Below are positions 37,946 through 48,440 of a stretch of 53,406 bases of DNA, one piece after another. A program made the translations under genes and the position numbers. The notes below the pieces were generated by a model that worked only from the letters and a program-made list of their open reading frames with translations, did no database searches and was not told the origin of the DNA. Each line of letters begins with the position of its first letter. Position 1 is the stretch's first letter. This DNA comes from Pedosphaera sp. GTDB lineage: Bacteria; Verrucomicrobiota; Verrucomicrobiia; Limisphaerales; UBA1096. Location: assembly GCA_022451065.1 (NCBI GenBank), contig JAKUOU010000025.1:1-53406 (forward strand). Reading direction: 5' to 3'.

Positions 37946-40900
37946 TTAGTCGTTTGTCGCCGGGATGGTGATCCGGTAATAGCCGCTGGGCAGCGGTAGA
38001 GGCTCATCGGGAATCCGGTAGGTGACCGTGCGCTTGCCGTCCTCAGCCGGGAAGGCTTGTACTTTGATCCACTCGTCGCCGGCAATGTCAGCGCTGTTCC
38101 ACAGCACATATGTGCGCCCGGACTGCGCCTCGAAAGAGACGACCATCCATCTCTTGTTTCGCTCATGCAGCGTCAGGTCCACTGCCAGCACACTGTTGGC
38201 AGCGTCAGGCCGGGTGCCGGCGAGATATTCCTCGAGATTGGTGTGGCCGTCATTGTCCGTGTCGATTGCGGCGTCGTTGGCGTCGTTGGGATTGAGCCCG
38301 TACTGGTTCTCCCAAAGGTTGGGTAGACCATCCTCGTCCGAATCGTCAAGGATCAGGTTCGCCCGGCCTGGCGTCGCGCTGTTCGGGAAAAAGACGATCG
38401 ACTTGGCACCGTCGGGGTAGCGTCCTTCGGAGGTGCCGCGGGTCTGCTCGCCGAACAGCACCGAGTCGATCACTTTGTCCTTGGTGTCGGTGAGCACGAT
38501 CTCCTCACCACTGCCGCTGAGGCGATAGCCCAGGTGGGTAGGCCCCTCGGAAGGTGAGTTGTCGGCGGTCAGGCGGAGGAACCCGCCGGGGCCGATGAAC
38601 GAGAGCGGCGGCATGATGGTCTTGTCCGTCTGGGCGGGATCATCGCTTAATTTCAATCCGGCGAGCGCGACCGGCAGGCTGGACTTGTTGAACAGTTCCA
38701 GCCAGTCGTCTCCGTTCTCGGGACGGGCCATCCATTCATTGATCACAAGTGACGATATGTTGCCGGTGTCCGCCCCGACGTTGGCCTGGCCGGGGGTGGG
38801 GTTGGTCGGTGACCAGAGGCCAAGGCCATCGGGGTTGCGTCCGATCGATAGGTCTCCGGCCTGAGGGCCAAAGCCGATGGCATCTTGAATCTTGAGTCCC
38901 GGAAAAGATGAATCGATTTCATCGCTTGGCCACCAAAGGGCGATATTTTGGCCGTCGGCGTCGAGCGCAAAGCCGGTGTGCAGCCCGGGCGCTTCCTGCT
39001 GGTCGTCGCACCAGACAATAAGGTGGCCCTTGGGCGGTAGGATGGTTTGTACGGGGAAAAAGAAGGTTGGCTCAAGTGCAACGCCGTCCCCGAGGCCGGC
39101 GCCGCCGAGGTTGATGGCGCGGTTGGTTGGGTTGTACAACTCGATCCAGTCGGGGTTGGTGTCGGCGTGAGTCACCGAGCCACGATTGGCGGCCATCAAC
39201 TCGTTTAGTATGACCCCGTCCGGCAAGCTCTCCACGGTGGCGTGCAGGCTGAGGCCGAAGGCGAGGTCCCGGTCGTTGGTTGAGTATTGGTGCACCTCAA
39301 CCGCGAGGATGTTTTCACCCTGCTTCAGTGATTTTCCGGGGAGAGTGATCTGACCGCTCAGTTCGGCATCGCTCACGGCGCTCAAGGCCCTCGTAGTGTA
39401 ACGGATACTGCCTCGCTCCTTCATGTTCGCTCGGTGGATCTGTTTGCCGTTGAGATAAAACACAGCGCCGTCGTCGATAAGGTAGCGGATTTGCAACTCG
39501 CCGCCCCCGGCCGGCTGGTCGAAGTCGAACACCTTGCGAAAGTAAAACGTGGTGGCCCCCATCTTGAGCGTGGTGGCCATCTTATATTTTTGCCGGCTAG
39601 TAGCGCGTCCAAGGTATGACTTGCCACTTGGCCAGGCAGAGTCGTCGTATTCAGCCTTGCGCCAGGTGGTGCCCAGGTTTTTGCCATCGGCGTTGTATTT
39701 CCACTCGGTGTCCTTTAGGGCAATGAGGTCCTCCGACCTGGAGTGGCCGCCATAGCGGAAACCAGCCTCCGTGTTGGGCAGCGATTTGCGTCCTTTCGAG
39801 TCGATATAGGTCGCCCGCCAATAGTAGGAGCGGCCGAATTTGAGTAGATCAAACGGCACCGGCAACTCGGTCAAGTTCTCCGTCGTCTCGGTCTTGAAGA
39901 CGGGGTAGGTGAACGAACCGTCGGCGGAGCGGATTTCCCAGAGCGTGCTGGCGTGAGTCACTGCCCCGTCACCGCTCTCGAATGCGGAAACCACCATCGA
40001 CGCCGGTGCATAAACAGAGCTTCCACCGGTCAGTTTACGGGCCGAGGGCTGTATGGGAATGCTCATCTTGCCGCATTGCTGGTTGACTTTGGGCTGGCGT
40101 CCTGTTGCGTAAGAAGTGTAGCCGCTCAACCCTATGCGCTTGAGGTTCTCCGGCGTAAGCAGCGTGTTGTTCAGGTAATAAAGGTGCTCCTTGTACTCGG
40201 TGCGGAACGCCTTGAAAAAGGCGTCCTTTACGGTGTGCGTGCCGTGGGTGGTGTTGGAGTTGCCGGCCTCGCCGATGAAGATGGATTTGGTGGTAAAACC
40301 GCTCTGCATGTCGTTGTCAAAGTCCCACGGCAGCATGGCCCACCGGCCATCGGCACGGCGCCAAAAGTAAAAGTTGTGTACCGTGTCATCCCAGGTGCCC
40401 ATCCAGTTGCGCACGGCGATGTAGCTCATCAGGGACTCCATGTCCCAGTTTTCCTCGAACCATTTCTTTAGGCGGGTGCGGTTGCTCCTGTTCTTGGCCA
40501 AGCCATCAATCATTTCCTGGAGTTCGGTATGACCTTTCCAGTCCTGATTCTTCGAGGAGTAAATCCACTCGTAACGTTGCAGCGACGACCATCCTGCACT
40601 GCTGCCCAGTTTGCCACCATCGCCCCGGCCGTACGGGCCGAGGTTTTGCAGGATGCCGCTCGACTTGAAGATATGCCCGTTGGGTTCAATCTCGGTTCCG
40701 GGGTTTCGGCGGGCCTGATCTTCGTGGTATTTTTCCAGCATTCGGTCGTTGTGATCCTCGATCATGAGTCGCCTCATTTTGCGCTTGTTGATGGCGACAT
40801 CGACCCACTCGGTGTGCGAGGTGGGCAGGCCAAGCTCGCGGTACAGCGTGTGACCGGCCACGGTCACGTTGTCTTTGTCCATGAACAACAAGTCGCTCTG

Positions 40901-43342
40901 GCCGTCAAACTGGTTGTAGCGCGGCAGCCGAACCTTCCACGAGTTGCGGCCGGAGTTACGGCGGAAGAAGCTGCCGTTCCAGCGACAGTAAACATCTCGC
41001 ACTTCACCATTGTACACCAGGATGCCGTGTACGGTGTCGTTCCAGGGGCCGCGCGGTTTGATGTTTTTGGCTGGTCGGTAGCCGCTGCGTGGATTGGCCG
41101 CCGCGTTCTTGGAAAGTTGGCTGATGCTTTTTCTTGAAACCATTAGTTCGAAATATTTTCTGGTGTCAGTAAACCTGGGCATCACGAAATAGAGATGCCA
41201 CTGGTAAGGATCGCTTTTACGTGGGGAGATCTTTTCTTGGCCCATGCCGAGGTCGGCCGAGATTCGGTAGCGCACCAGCGTCCGGTCCGGCTTCTTGGGC
41301 AGAGTATGCGTCCAGATGCCGTTCTCCAGTTTCATGTCGCGCTTGGCTACGGTTTCGCCCTCCTTCTCAAGGTGGTCGTAAAAGTATTCGAGTGTTACGT
41401 TGTTTAGCGTTTCGTTGTTGGAAAACCTGGCCTCGATTGTAACAGTGTCCAGTTTGCCGATCAGGGTGTTTCCTTTTTTGTTGACCGCGCGGATGGAGGT
41501 GACGATGGGCGCCGGCATCGCTCGCTCGCGCGCGATGTGGTTCGGTCGGCCCGGCGTGGCATTTTTCTCGAGCGGCGAGGCGACCCAGTTGGCAGGGTCG
41601 CCGCCTGGCAGCGAGAAGTTGATTCGCTCCAGTGACCTGCCGCGGTACTGGTACTGCATCGGGTCGATGCCGGTCCATTTTGGCCCTGCACCGATCGAGT
41701 CTGCGCCCATGGGCCAGGGAAACAGGGCAGAGTAACGGACGCTGTCCTCGGCGTTGCCACCGTCGTTTTCCACGCTGACCTGCTCGCCGTTATTGCTTAG
41801 AACGCCCTCGTATGGGCCCAGCACTGTCACGCCAGCTAGACGATACTCCTTGATGGAGGCTAGGCGCTTGGGATTCTTCGCCACGATCAAAAAGTCACCG
41901 CTCTCGACTTTCGTCCCCGCTGGGAAGGCGTAGTCGATGCCGCCGCTGATCCGCCAGTTGTCCAGCGCCACCGTTTCCCGGCTGAAGTTGTGCAACTCGA
42001 TGAACTCGTGAACATCCTCCGACAAGTCGAGCAGCGGTTGGCCGCTCCGGTTAAATTCAGGTTCCTCGACCGGGTGGTACATGATCTCGGAGATCACGAT
42101 ACGCGGCGGTGGAGGCGCATTGGCATTCACGTGGTAAAACCAGCCAAGTGGCAGGAATGTTTTCTTGAACGGATTTGTGCCTGTGATGTTGTGGTGTACG
42201 TCCCATGAGATTTTCACCTCGGCGCCCGGTGCTTGGCCAAGCACAAACCGATAGTGACTGTCACTGATCTTCGTCAGGCTTTTCGCTGGCGTGCCGTTAA
42301 TCAGAAGGTCATCTGCGTCCACCCCTCTGACCGGCATGCTGAACTCCACCTCGACCATGTCGAGTGACTTTACCGTCAACCCGGCCGGCGGGTTGGTTCG
42401 CCTCACGTACGGCGGATTGTTATCGGCATGCGTGTACGTCCAGCGATTGCCATTGGCGGTTTCTAGGAAGGTGTTGGGAGTCTGGGCCTGGTCGGTGATG
42501 CCGTGATTCTTCGCCCAGGTGAGGTTCACCTTGCCCTGGGGCAGGCCGGCGAGTTGAAACACCCACGTCCGGCCGTTGCCCTCGACCGACTGCGCCGACT
42601 GGCCGTTCGCCATTAGGTCGGTGGCATCAACGCCGTTCACCGGCTCGCTGAAGGTAACACTAATTTGACCCAGATTTGATGCCAGGCCGCTTGGCGGGTC
42701 AACCGCCTCCACTTTAGGCGGGACACTTTCGACTGAGATCGCCGTTAGGCGGGCATCGAACAACACGTCCGTGCTGGTGCGCCGCAGGTTGAGCACGATC
42801 ACCGCGATTGTGTTTTCGCCATCGACCAAAATCTCATCCAGGTTTTTCAGCGCGTAATTGCGAAAGCGCAACGGCTCGGACGCCGCCTTGGAGGCGGCCG
42901 AGTTGTACTTTGGCTTTTCTATATCGACATTGTGCCGCGCCACTTCGGTCCCGTTGATGTAGGCCACAAACCCGTCGTCCACCTTAGCACGCAGCGTCAT
43001 CGAGGTGATCGTGTCCGGGTCGGGGGCATCGAACGTGCGCCGGAGAAAAAACGAGGAGTAGCGGCTCTTCATGTCGTCCAGCACGGTCCCGCCTGTGACA
43101 TTCTCGCCGAAGAAAACCGGTGTTGGGGCGGACTCCCATTCCGAGTCGTCATGGTTGGGCTTGAGCCAGGCCCAGTAGTCCGGGCGGGTGGGAGTCTTAT
43201 TGCCGCGCCACATTTTCCACGTTGATTTGTAATCAATGAGCGTTACCGCCTGACCCAGTGGGGTAGCGAGCAACAGTGCCAGCGGTAATGCCCACAGGCG
43301 CACAAAGCATGGCCCAGAGCTCTGCTGTCGGATTGCATGCAT
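37946..43342 (-). CDS. Giant secreted CotH-kinase-family protein with lamin-tail and SbsA-type Ig-like domains
   Basis: Start chosen at MHAIRQQSSG; lamin-tail-like IVISEIMYHPVEE...FIELHNFS, VILNELMAANRG...DWIELYNPT, LVINEWMARPENGDDWLELFNKS; CotH-like CRWNGSFFRRNSGRNSWKVRLPRYNQF and RLMIEDHNDRML; SbsA-type VEAVDPPSGLASNLGQISVTFSEPVNGVDATDL. Confidence 0.85.
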   Translation of the reverse strand: MHAIRQQSSGPCFVRLWALPLALLLATPLGQAVTLIDYKSTWKMWRGNKTPTRPDYWAWLKPNHDDSEWESAPTPVFFGENVTGGTVLDDMKSRYSSFFLRRTFDAPDPDTITSMTLRAKVDDGFVAYINGTEVARHNVDIEKPKYNSAASKAASEPLRFRNYALKNLDEILVDGENTIAVIVLNLRRTSTDVLFDARLTAISVESVPPKVEAVDPPSGLASNLGQISVTFSEPVNGVDATDLMANGQSAQSVEGNGRTWVFQLAGLPQGKVNLTWAKNHGITDQAQTPNTFLETANGNRWTYTHADNNPPYVRRTNPPAGLTVKSLDMVEVEFSMPVRGVDADDLLINGTPAKSLTKISDSHYRFVLGQAPGAEVKISWDVHHNITGTNPFKKTFLPLGWFYHVNANAPPPPRIVISEIMYHPVEEPEFNRSGQPLLDLSEDVHEFIELHNFSRETVALDNWRISGGIDYAFPAGTKVESGDFLIVAKNPKRLASIKEYRLAGVTVLGPYEGVLSNNGEQVSVENDGGNAEDSVRYSALFPWPMGADSIGAGPKWTGIDPMQYQYRGRSLERINFSLPGGDPANWVASPLEKNATPGRPNHIARERAMPAPIVTSIRAVNKKGNTLIGKLDTVTIEARFSNNETLNNVTLEYFYDHLEKEGETVAKRDMKLENGIWTHTLPKKPDRTLVRYRISADLGMGQEKISPRKSDPYQWHLYFVMPRFTDTRKYFELMVSRKSISQLSKNAAANPRSGYRPAKNIKPRGPWNDTVHGILVYNGEVRDVYCRWNGSFFRRNSGRNSWKVRLPRYNQFDGQSDLLFMDKDNVTVAGHTLYRELGLPTSHTEWVDVAINKRKMRRLMIEDHNDRMLEKYHEDQARRNPGTEIEPNGHIFKSSGILQNLGPYGRGDGGKLGSSAGWSSLQRYEWIYSSKNQDWKGHTELQEMIDGLAKNRSNRTRLKKWFEENWDMESLMSYIAVRNWMGTWDDTVHNFYFWRRADGRWAMLPWDFDNDMQSGFTTKSIFIGEAGNSNTTHGTHTVKDAFFKAFRTEYKEHLYYLNNTLLTPENLKRIGLSGYTSYATGRQPKVNQQCGKMSIPIQPSARKLTGGSSVYAPASMVVSAFESGDGAVTHASTLWEIRSADGSFTYPVFKTETTENLTELPVPFDLLKFGRSYYWRATYIDSKGRKSLPNTEAGFRYGGHSRSEDLIALKDTEWKYNADGKNLGTTWRKAEYDDSAWPSGKSYLGRATSRQKYKMATTLKMGATTFYFRKVFDFDQPAGGGELQIRYLIDDGAVFYLNGKQIHRANMKERGSIRYTTRALSAVSDAELSGQITLPGKSLKQGENILAVEVHQYSTNDRDLAFGLSLHATVESLPDGVILNELMAANRGSVTHADTNPDWIELYNPTNRAINLGGAGLGDGVALEPTFFFPVQTILPPKGHLIVWCDDQQEAPGLHTGFALDADGQNIALWWPSDEIDSSFPGLKIQDAIGFGPQAGDLSIGRNPDGLGLWSPTNPTPGQANVGADTGNISSLVINEWMARPENGDDWLELFNKSSLPVALAGLKLSDDPAQTDKTIMPPLSFIGPGGFLRLTADNSPSEGPTHLGYRLSGSGEEIVLTDTKDKVIDSVLFGEQTRGTSEGRYPDGAKSIVFFPNSATPGRANLILDDSDEDGLPNLWENQYGLNPNDANDAAIDTDNDGHTNLEEYLAGTRPDAANSVLAVDLTLHERNKRWMVVSFEAQSGRTYVLWNSADIAGDEWIKVQAFPAEDGKRTVTYRIPDEPLPLPSGYYRITIPATND
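42229..42244. repeat. 16-bp perfect palindrome GTGCTTGGCCAAGCAC
   Basis: Direct reading; same core, compensating changes in both arms. Confidence 0.9.
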
Positions 43343-43407
43343 GTTGATCACGTGCAGGGAACGTACCCAAGATGGTTCAGTTTTCAATGCTGCAACTGTA
43401 TAACTGT

Positions 43408-43421
43408 ATGATTGCAATCAT
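43408..43421. promoter_or_regulatory. 14-bp palindrome in a divergent promoter region (candidate operator)
   Basis: ATGATTGCAATCAT, perfect inverted symmetry, between divergent CotH and DUF1549 genes. Confidence 0.4.
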
Positions 43422-43463
43422 GACCGAGCGCGCCTAGCTTTCGGTCAGGGGAGCGGACTGGAG

Positions 43464-46376
43464 ATGCGACTTGTAGCAACCATGGCGGCCTCGCTGTTGT
43501 CGGGCGTGCTTGGCCAAGCGGCACAGCCGGAACAGGGCGGGCGCTGGCCGTTTACGCCGGTTGGTCGTGTTGTTCCTCCGGAGGTCACGCGGACCAATTG
43601 GGTCAGCAATCCGGTGGATGCCTTTATTCTCTCTAAACTCGAGGCCAATGGGATTGCACCTGCGCGCTTGGCCAAGCGTCGTACGCTGGTTCGCCGGTTA
43701 TATTTTGATCTGCTTGGCTTGCCTCCGGAGTCGGACGTCGCCGACGCATTTATCGACGATCCCAGCCCGCTCGCCTATGAGCGCCTAGTCGATCGGCTGC
43801 TCAACGATCCGCGTTACGGCGAACGCTGGGCGCGCTACTGGCTCGACCTCGCACGTTACGCCGACACTGCCGGCTACGAGGGCGACCCTGACATGCCGCA
43901 TGCATGGCGCTACCGCGACTATGTCATCGACTCGCTCAACCGCGACAAGCCGTACGACCGGTTCATCCTTGAACAGATCGCGGGTGACGAGTTCAACGAG
44001 ATCATGGGCGCGGGAGAGCTGCCCGGCATGGATGCGGAGCGCACCGTCGCGCTGACGTTTTTGCGGCTCGCGCCGTTCACCGAGCCGCGCGGCGATCGGT
44101 CACGCCATGAACTGCTCAGCGAGATGACCTCGACGGTCAGCTCGGTTTTTCTCGGGCTCACCATGGGCTGCGCGCAGTGCCACGACCACAAGTATGACGC
44201 CATTCCGATTGACGACTTCTACCGCATGCAGGCGTTCTTCTCGACGGTGCAACTTCCACCTCCTGAGCGCGGCGACGGCTTCCAGATCGGCGGTCCGATG
44301 CCGGCCGGTTTTTATCGGTCGAACGAGTCGTCACTCATCGAGTCCACACGCAAAACATTGGAGAGCGAAGTTGGCGAAGCGAAGCAGCAGTTGGCTGACC
44401 TGACGAGGAAACTCGAGTCGCGCATCGGCAAACTCAACGCTGGTTTCGGTCTGCAGGCGTACGGTGGCGGTCTGGACAACGACTATGTTTTCGACACGGC
44501 AAATGTCAGTGACAGCAAACTACACTTCACGGTGGCGACGGCGAACGACCGAGAGTGGTCGTTCTTCACCGATGGCGTGCCGGCCAGGGAGTTGAACAAG
44601 AAAAGTGGCGGCAACAAAGGCAAATGGTACGCCGACATCCCGAAGCCGGAGTACATCAGTATCGGTGACTACACCGCGGGCACCGGCCAGCCCAGGGACG
44701 CGGGCCACAAGGGCGCATTTGCTGAGGTGCTGATTTACGATCGTCCCCTGGATGGGGGCGAAATCGCTGCACTCTCCGCCTACGTCAAGACCAAGTACAG
44801 TGGCCAGGGGAGCACGCCCGCGCCGCCGACCGATGGGCTGCGCTTCTGGCTCGACGCTGCAGACCTCGACGCCAACGCAGAGACCCCGAATCCTGGCGAT
44901 GGCTCCCGCGTCGGTGTCTGGGTTGATAAAGTGACGAAGACCGCGCTTGGCCAGGCGGAAGTCAGTCGGCAGCCCAGGCTCATGCGCCTTGGCCAAGCGC
45001 CGGCGCTGATGTTTGAAAAGAGTTTCCTCAAGGCCGGCATCGCGCGGGGTGGATCGGCGAAATTCCTCGAAGACCAGGCCGGTTCGATCGTCGTGGTTTT
45101 CTCTGCCGAGCACACCGGCGAAGGATACGGTTTCGAGGTTGGTGGCGGTGGCGCGATGCTCGCAACATTCATCAACCCCGCCGCGTCGAGCAGTCACAAA
45201 CTGCGCGACACCATTTACGACCACACCAACGATCTGTTCACCAAGAACGAACGTGATCTGTTTTACCGGCTGGAAAACCGCGAGCGCTTCGTGAAGCAGC
45301 ACCTCAAGCGGCTCAAGCCAGTCGCCATGTCGTTACGCCACTCGTTTGGGCCGCCGTATGAACCGGGTGTGCCGGTCACCACTGTCAAGTTGCGCGGCGA
45401 ATACGACAACCATGGCCCAGTGGTTAAGGCTGGTTTCCCGAGCATCGTCACCGGCCACAATAAACCGGCGGCCATCCGGCTCGACCCGTTCAAGCGCTGG
45501 CCGACTCGCAGCCGGCGAATGGCGCTGGCTAAGTGGATCGCCAGCCGGGACAACCCGCTCACCGCGCGTGTGATGATGAATCGCCTGTGGTACCGCCACT
45601 TCGGCCGCGGCATCGTCAGGACGCCGAGCGATTTTGGCAAACTCAGCGGTGGCGCGACGCATCCCCGGCTGCTTGACTGGCTGGCAGGGCGCTTTGTCGA
45701 CAGCGGCTGGAGCCTCAAGGCGATGCATCGGCTGCTCGTCACCTCCAGCACCTATCGCCAGTCGTCGTTGGTGGAAAATGCAGCGGCCGAGATGGTCGAT
45801 CCGTTGAACGATATGTGGTGGCGCTATGAACAACGGCGGCTCGACGCCGAGGCGATCCGCGACAGCGTGCTGGCGGTGAGCGGCCGGTTGAACCCGGAGC
45901 TATATGGCCTGCCGATCTTTCCTCCGTTACCGGGCGACATCGCCGAGACGGTGAAATATTCAGAGAACAAGTGGGACACGCAGCTAGACCAGGCTGGCCG
46001 TAAGCGCAGCATCTACATCTACCAGCAGCGCACTCTGAATATGCCGTTCATGCAGGCATTCGACTCGACCGTGTGCGACGAGTCGCGGCCGCGCCGCCGC
46101 ACCTCCGTCACGCCGCTTCAGGCGTTGTCGCTGTTCAACGGCGACTTCGTGAACGAGGAAGCTGCCGCTCTGGCCAAGCGCATTCGACGCGAGGCTGGCG
46201 ACAGTGTGCCGGAGCAGATCCGCCTGGCCTATCGATATACGCTGAGCCGTTCGCCCAGTGCGGAGGAAGCCAGCCGCTTTGGGAAAATTTTCGCCCAGGC
46301 AGACAATCCGGCCGATGCCATCAACGGCTTCTGCCGAGTCCTTTTCAACACCAACGAGTTCGTTTACATCGATTAA
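43464..46376 (+). CDS. DUF1549/DUF1553 planctomycete-type secreted protein with LamG-like insert
   Basis: NPVDAFILSKLEANGIAPA...LRRLYFDLLGLPP-type motif, DPRYGERWARYWLDLARYADT, ALAKWIASRDNPLTARVMMNRLWYRHFGRGIVRTPSDFGKLSGGATHPRLLDWLA. Confidence 0.92.
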   Translation: MRLVATMAASLLSGVLGQAAQPEQGGRWPFTPVGRVVPPEVTRTNWVSNPVDAFILSKLEANGIAPARLAKRRTLVRRLYFDLLGLPPESDVADAFIDDPSPLAYERLVDRLLNDPRYGERWARYWLDLARYADTAGYEGDPDMPHAWRYRDYVIDSLNRDKPYDRFILEQIAGDEFNEIMGAGELPGMDAERTVALTFLRLAPFTEPRGDRSRHELLSEMTSTVSSVFLGLTMGCAQCHDHKYDAIPIDDFYRMQAFFSTVQLPPPERGDGFQIGGPMPAGFYRSNESSLIESTRKTLESEVGEAKQQLADLTRKLESRIGKLNAGFGLQAYGGGLDNDYVFDTANVSDSKLHFTVATANDREWSFFTDGVPARELNKKSGGNKGKWYADIPKPEYISIGDYTAGTGQPRDAGHKGAFAEVLIYDRPLDGGEIAALSAYVKTKYSGQGSTPAPPTDGLRFWLDAADLDANAETPNPGDGSRVGVWVDKVTKTALGQAEVSRQPRLMRLGQAPALMFEKSFLKAGIARGGSAKFLEDQAGSIVVVFSAEHTGEGYGFEVGGGGAMLATFINPAASSSHKLRDTIYDHTNDLFTKNERDLFYRLENRERFVKQHLKRLKPVAMSLRHSFGPPYEPGVPVTTVKLRGEYDNHGPVVKAGFPSIVTGHNKPAAIRLDPFKRWPTRSRRMALAKWIASRDNPLTARVMMNRLWYRHFGRGIVRTPSDFGKLSGGATHPRLLDWLAGRFVDSGWSLKAMHRLLVTSSTYRQSSLVENAAAEMVDPLNDMWWRYEQRRLDAEAIRDSVLAVSGRLNPELYGLPIFPPLPGDIAETVKYSENKWDTQLDQAGRKRSIYIYQQRTLNMPFMQAFDSTVCDESRPRRRTSVTPLQALSLFNGDFVNEEAAALAKRIRREAGDSVPEQIRLAYRYTLSRSPSAEEASRFGKIFAQADNPADAINGFCRVLFNTNEFVYID
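43665..43678. repeat. 14-bp perfect palindrome CGCTTGGCCAAGCG
   Basis: Direct reading; encodes LAKR in the DUF1549 gene. Confidence 0.9.
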
Positions 46377-46471
46377 CGGCTTGGGCAAAGGGAAGGGTAA
46401 AGTGATAATGAGACCCGTTCGCAATCCTAAATGATTGCTTGTTGGGAATTCAAAAGCAATCCAAACTTCGC

Positions 46472-46517
46472 GCTTTGGCGTAGCCATCGTTAAAGCTTTG
46501 GTGCAGCCATTGTTAAG
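46472..46517 (+). repeat. Two tandem imperfect 23-bp repeats upstream of the ferredoxin gene
   Basis: GCTTTGGCGTAGCCATCGTTAAA / GCTTTGGTGCAGCCATTGTTAAG. Confidence 0.8.
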
Positions 46518-46531
46518 GAAGAAAGAATATC

Positions 46532-46831
46532 ATGGCATTTATAGTAACAGGAGCATGCGTTGATTGTGTTTACACCAGTTGCGTGGATGTGTGCCCGGTG
46601 GAGGCCTTCCACGAGGCGCCGGATCGTTTGTTGATCAATCCCGACACTTGCATTGATTGCGATGCCTGCGTCCCTGAGTGCCCGGTGGAAGCCATTTTCT
46701 CCGAGGACAATGTACCGGACGACCAGCAGGAGTGGATAGACATCAACAAGGAAGCCGAGAACCACCCAGTCATTCCCAACGCCAAGGACCCGCTTAAGGG
46801 GCCAAAGTGCGTGGACCCCAATGCCGCCTGA
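46532..46831 (+). CDS. fdxA: FdxA-type 3Fe-4S/4Fe-4S ferredoxin
   Basis: ACVDCVYTSCVDVCPVEAFHEAPDRLLINPDTCIDCDACVPECPVEAIF. Confidence 0.92.
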   Translation: MAFIVTGACVDCVYTSCVDVCPVEAFHEAPDRLLINPDTCIDCDACVPECPVEAIFSEDNVPDDQQEWIDINKEAENHPVIPNAKDPLKGPKCVDPNAA

Positions 46832-46947
46832 GTCCGGCCCTGTTCCCCCACCAAAAATTCTCCACTGACTCTAGGGGAGCGAGCCCTGTGATTTCCGTGA
46901 TTATCCCTCGCATTAGCGCGGTCGGGTGCTAGATTTCTGTCGTTCGG

Positions 46948-48390
46948 ATGAATTTGAGCTCTTGGCAAAATCGCAGGGAGTTCCTGTCCCGTGCTTGGAA
47001 TGGCATCGGCGCCATGGCGCTAGGAGGCGTCGTGATCGACGACCTCCATGCCGGCATAGGTGAGGCTAATCCATTTGCCGCTCAGCGGACGCATTTCTTG
47101 CGCAAGGCCAAGAACTGCATCTTCCTGTTCATGCAGGGTGGGGTGAGTCAGATGGACTCGTTCGAGTACAAGCCGCGGCTGCGAGAACTGCACGGCAAAC
47201 CGCTCTCCCATATCCCCGAGATTTCTGGTGAACTGCAGGGTCGCCTCTCGTTTCCGCACGTTACCATCGGCAGCCCATTTGAGTTCGCGCAGCACGGCCA
47301 GAGTGGCCGCTGGATGTCGGACCGCTTCCCGCACCTAGCCGGGCAAGCTGACGACCTGGCGTTCATCCACGGCATCAAGACCGACAACCAGAACCACGGG
47401 CCATCGACGCTGCACGTTAACACCGGCAGCCAGTTCCCCGGCAGCCCGTCGGTCGGCTCGTGGTTGAGCTACGGCCTGGGCAGCGGCAACCGCAACATGC
47501 CCGGCTACGTGGTGATACAGGATCCGCGCGGCGCACCAGTCAACGGCGCGGCGATCTGGAGCAACGGCTATCTGCCGGCGACGTACCAGGGCACACTACT
47601 GCGGCCAAGCGGCACGCCGATTTTAAACCTTGATTCGCCAAAGGGCATTGGGCGCATCCGGCAGCGCCGCGAGATGGATGCTCTGCAGTGGCTCAATCGC
47701 CGCCACCTGGCCAAGCGCGGCGGCGACAGCGAACTCGAGGCGCGCATCAGCGCGTACGAACTGGCGTTTCGCATGCAGACAGAGGCGCCGGATTTGATGA
47801 ACATCAGCGGTGAGCCGCAGCACATTCGTGATCTTTACGGGCTGGACAACGGCACCACGGCTGGCTTTGGCCGCCAATGCCTGCTGGCGCGGCGCATGGT
47901 CGAGAGCGGCGTGCGCCACACGCTGCTCGTGCACGGCGTGCAGATTACGAACATGAGCTGGGATGACCATGGCGACGTGAAGGGTGGCATGATCCGCCAC
48001 TGCTCCGAGGTGGATCGCCCCGTCGCCGGCTTGCTGGCCGACCTCAAGCAGCGTGGGCTGCTCGACGAGACGCTGGTCGTGTGGGCCTCCGAGATGGGCC
48101 GCACACCTTTCAGGAACGGCGGCATGTCAGGGAACCCCGGCCGCGAGCACAACTCGTGGGCGCTGACCATGTGGATGGCCGGTGGCGATGTGAAAGGCGG
48201 CACCACCGTCGGCGCAACCGACGAGTTTAGCCTGCGCGGCATCGGCGACACCATTCATGTTCGAGACGTGCACGCGACGATCCTCGACCTCATGGGTCTC
48301 GACCAGGAGGCGGTCAACTATCAGCACGCCGGCCGCATCCGCAAGTTGACCGACATTGGCGGCCGGGTCCTCAAGGATATCGTCGGCTGA
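46948..48390 (+). CDS. DUF1501 family protein (sulfatase-fold, planctomycete/verrucomicrobial type)
   Basis: RREFLSRAWNGIGAMALGG leader; KNCIFLFMQGGVSQMDSFEYKP; VWASEMGRTPFRNGGMSGNPGREHNSWALTMWMAGGDVKGG. Confidence 0.93.
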   Translation: MNLSSWQNRREFLSRAWNGIGAMALGGVVIDDLHAGIGEANPFAAQRTHFLRKAKNCIFLFMQGGVSQMDSFEYKPRLRELHGKPLSHIPEISGELQGRLSFPHVTIGSPFEFAQHGQSGRWMSDRFPHLAGQADDLAFIHGIKTDNQNHGPSTLHVNTGSQFPGSPSVGSWLSYGLGSGNRNMPGYVVIQDPRGAPVNGAAIWSNGYLPATYQGTLLRPSGTPILNLDSPKGIGRIRQRREMDALQWLNRRHLAKRGGDSELEARISAYELAFRMQTEAPDLMNISGEPQHIRDLYGLDNGTTAGFGRQCLLARRMVESGVRHTLLVHGVQITNMSWDDHGDVKGGMIRHCSEVDRPVAGLLADLKQRGLLDETLVVWASEMGRTPFRNGGMSGNPGREHNSWALTMWMAGGDVKGGTTVGATDEFSLRGIGDTIHVRDVHATILDLMGLDQEAVNYQHAGRIRKLTDIGGRVLKDIVG

Positions 48391-48440
48391 AGCGACGCGG
48401 CTTTCAGGGGAATAACAGTGTGTCGGTCATCTCGAAAACT

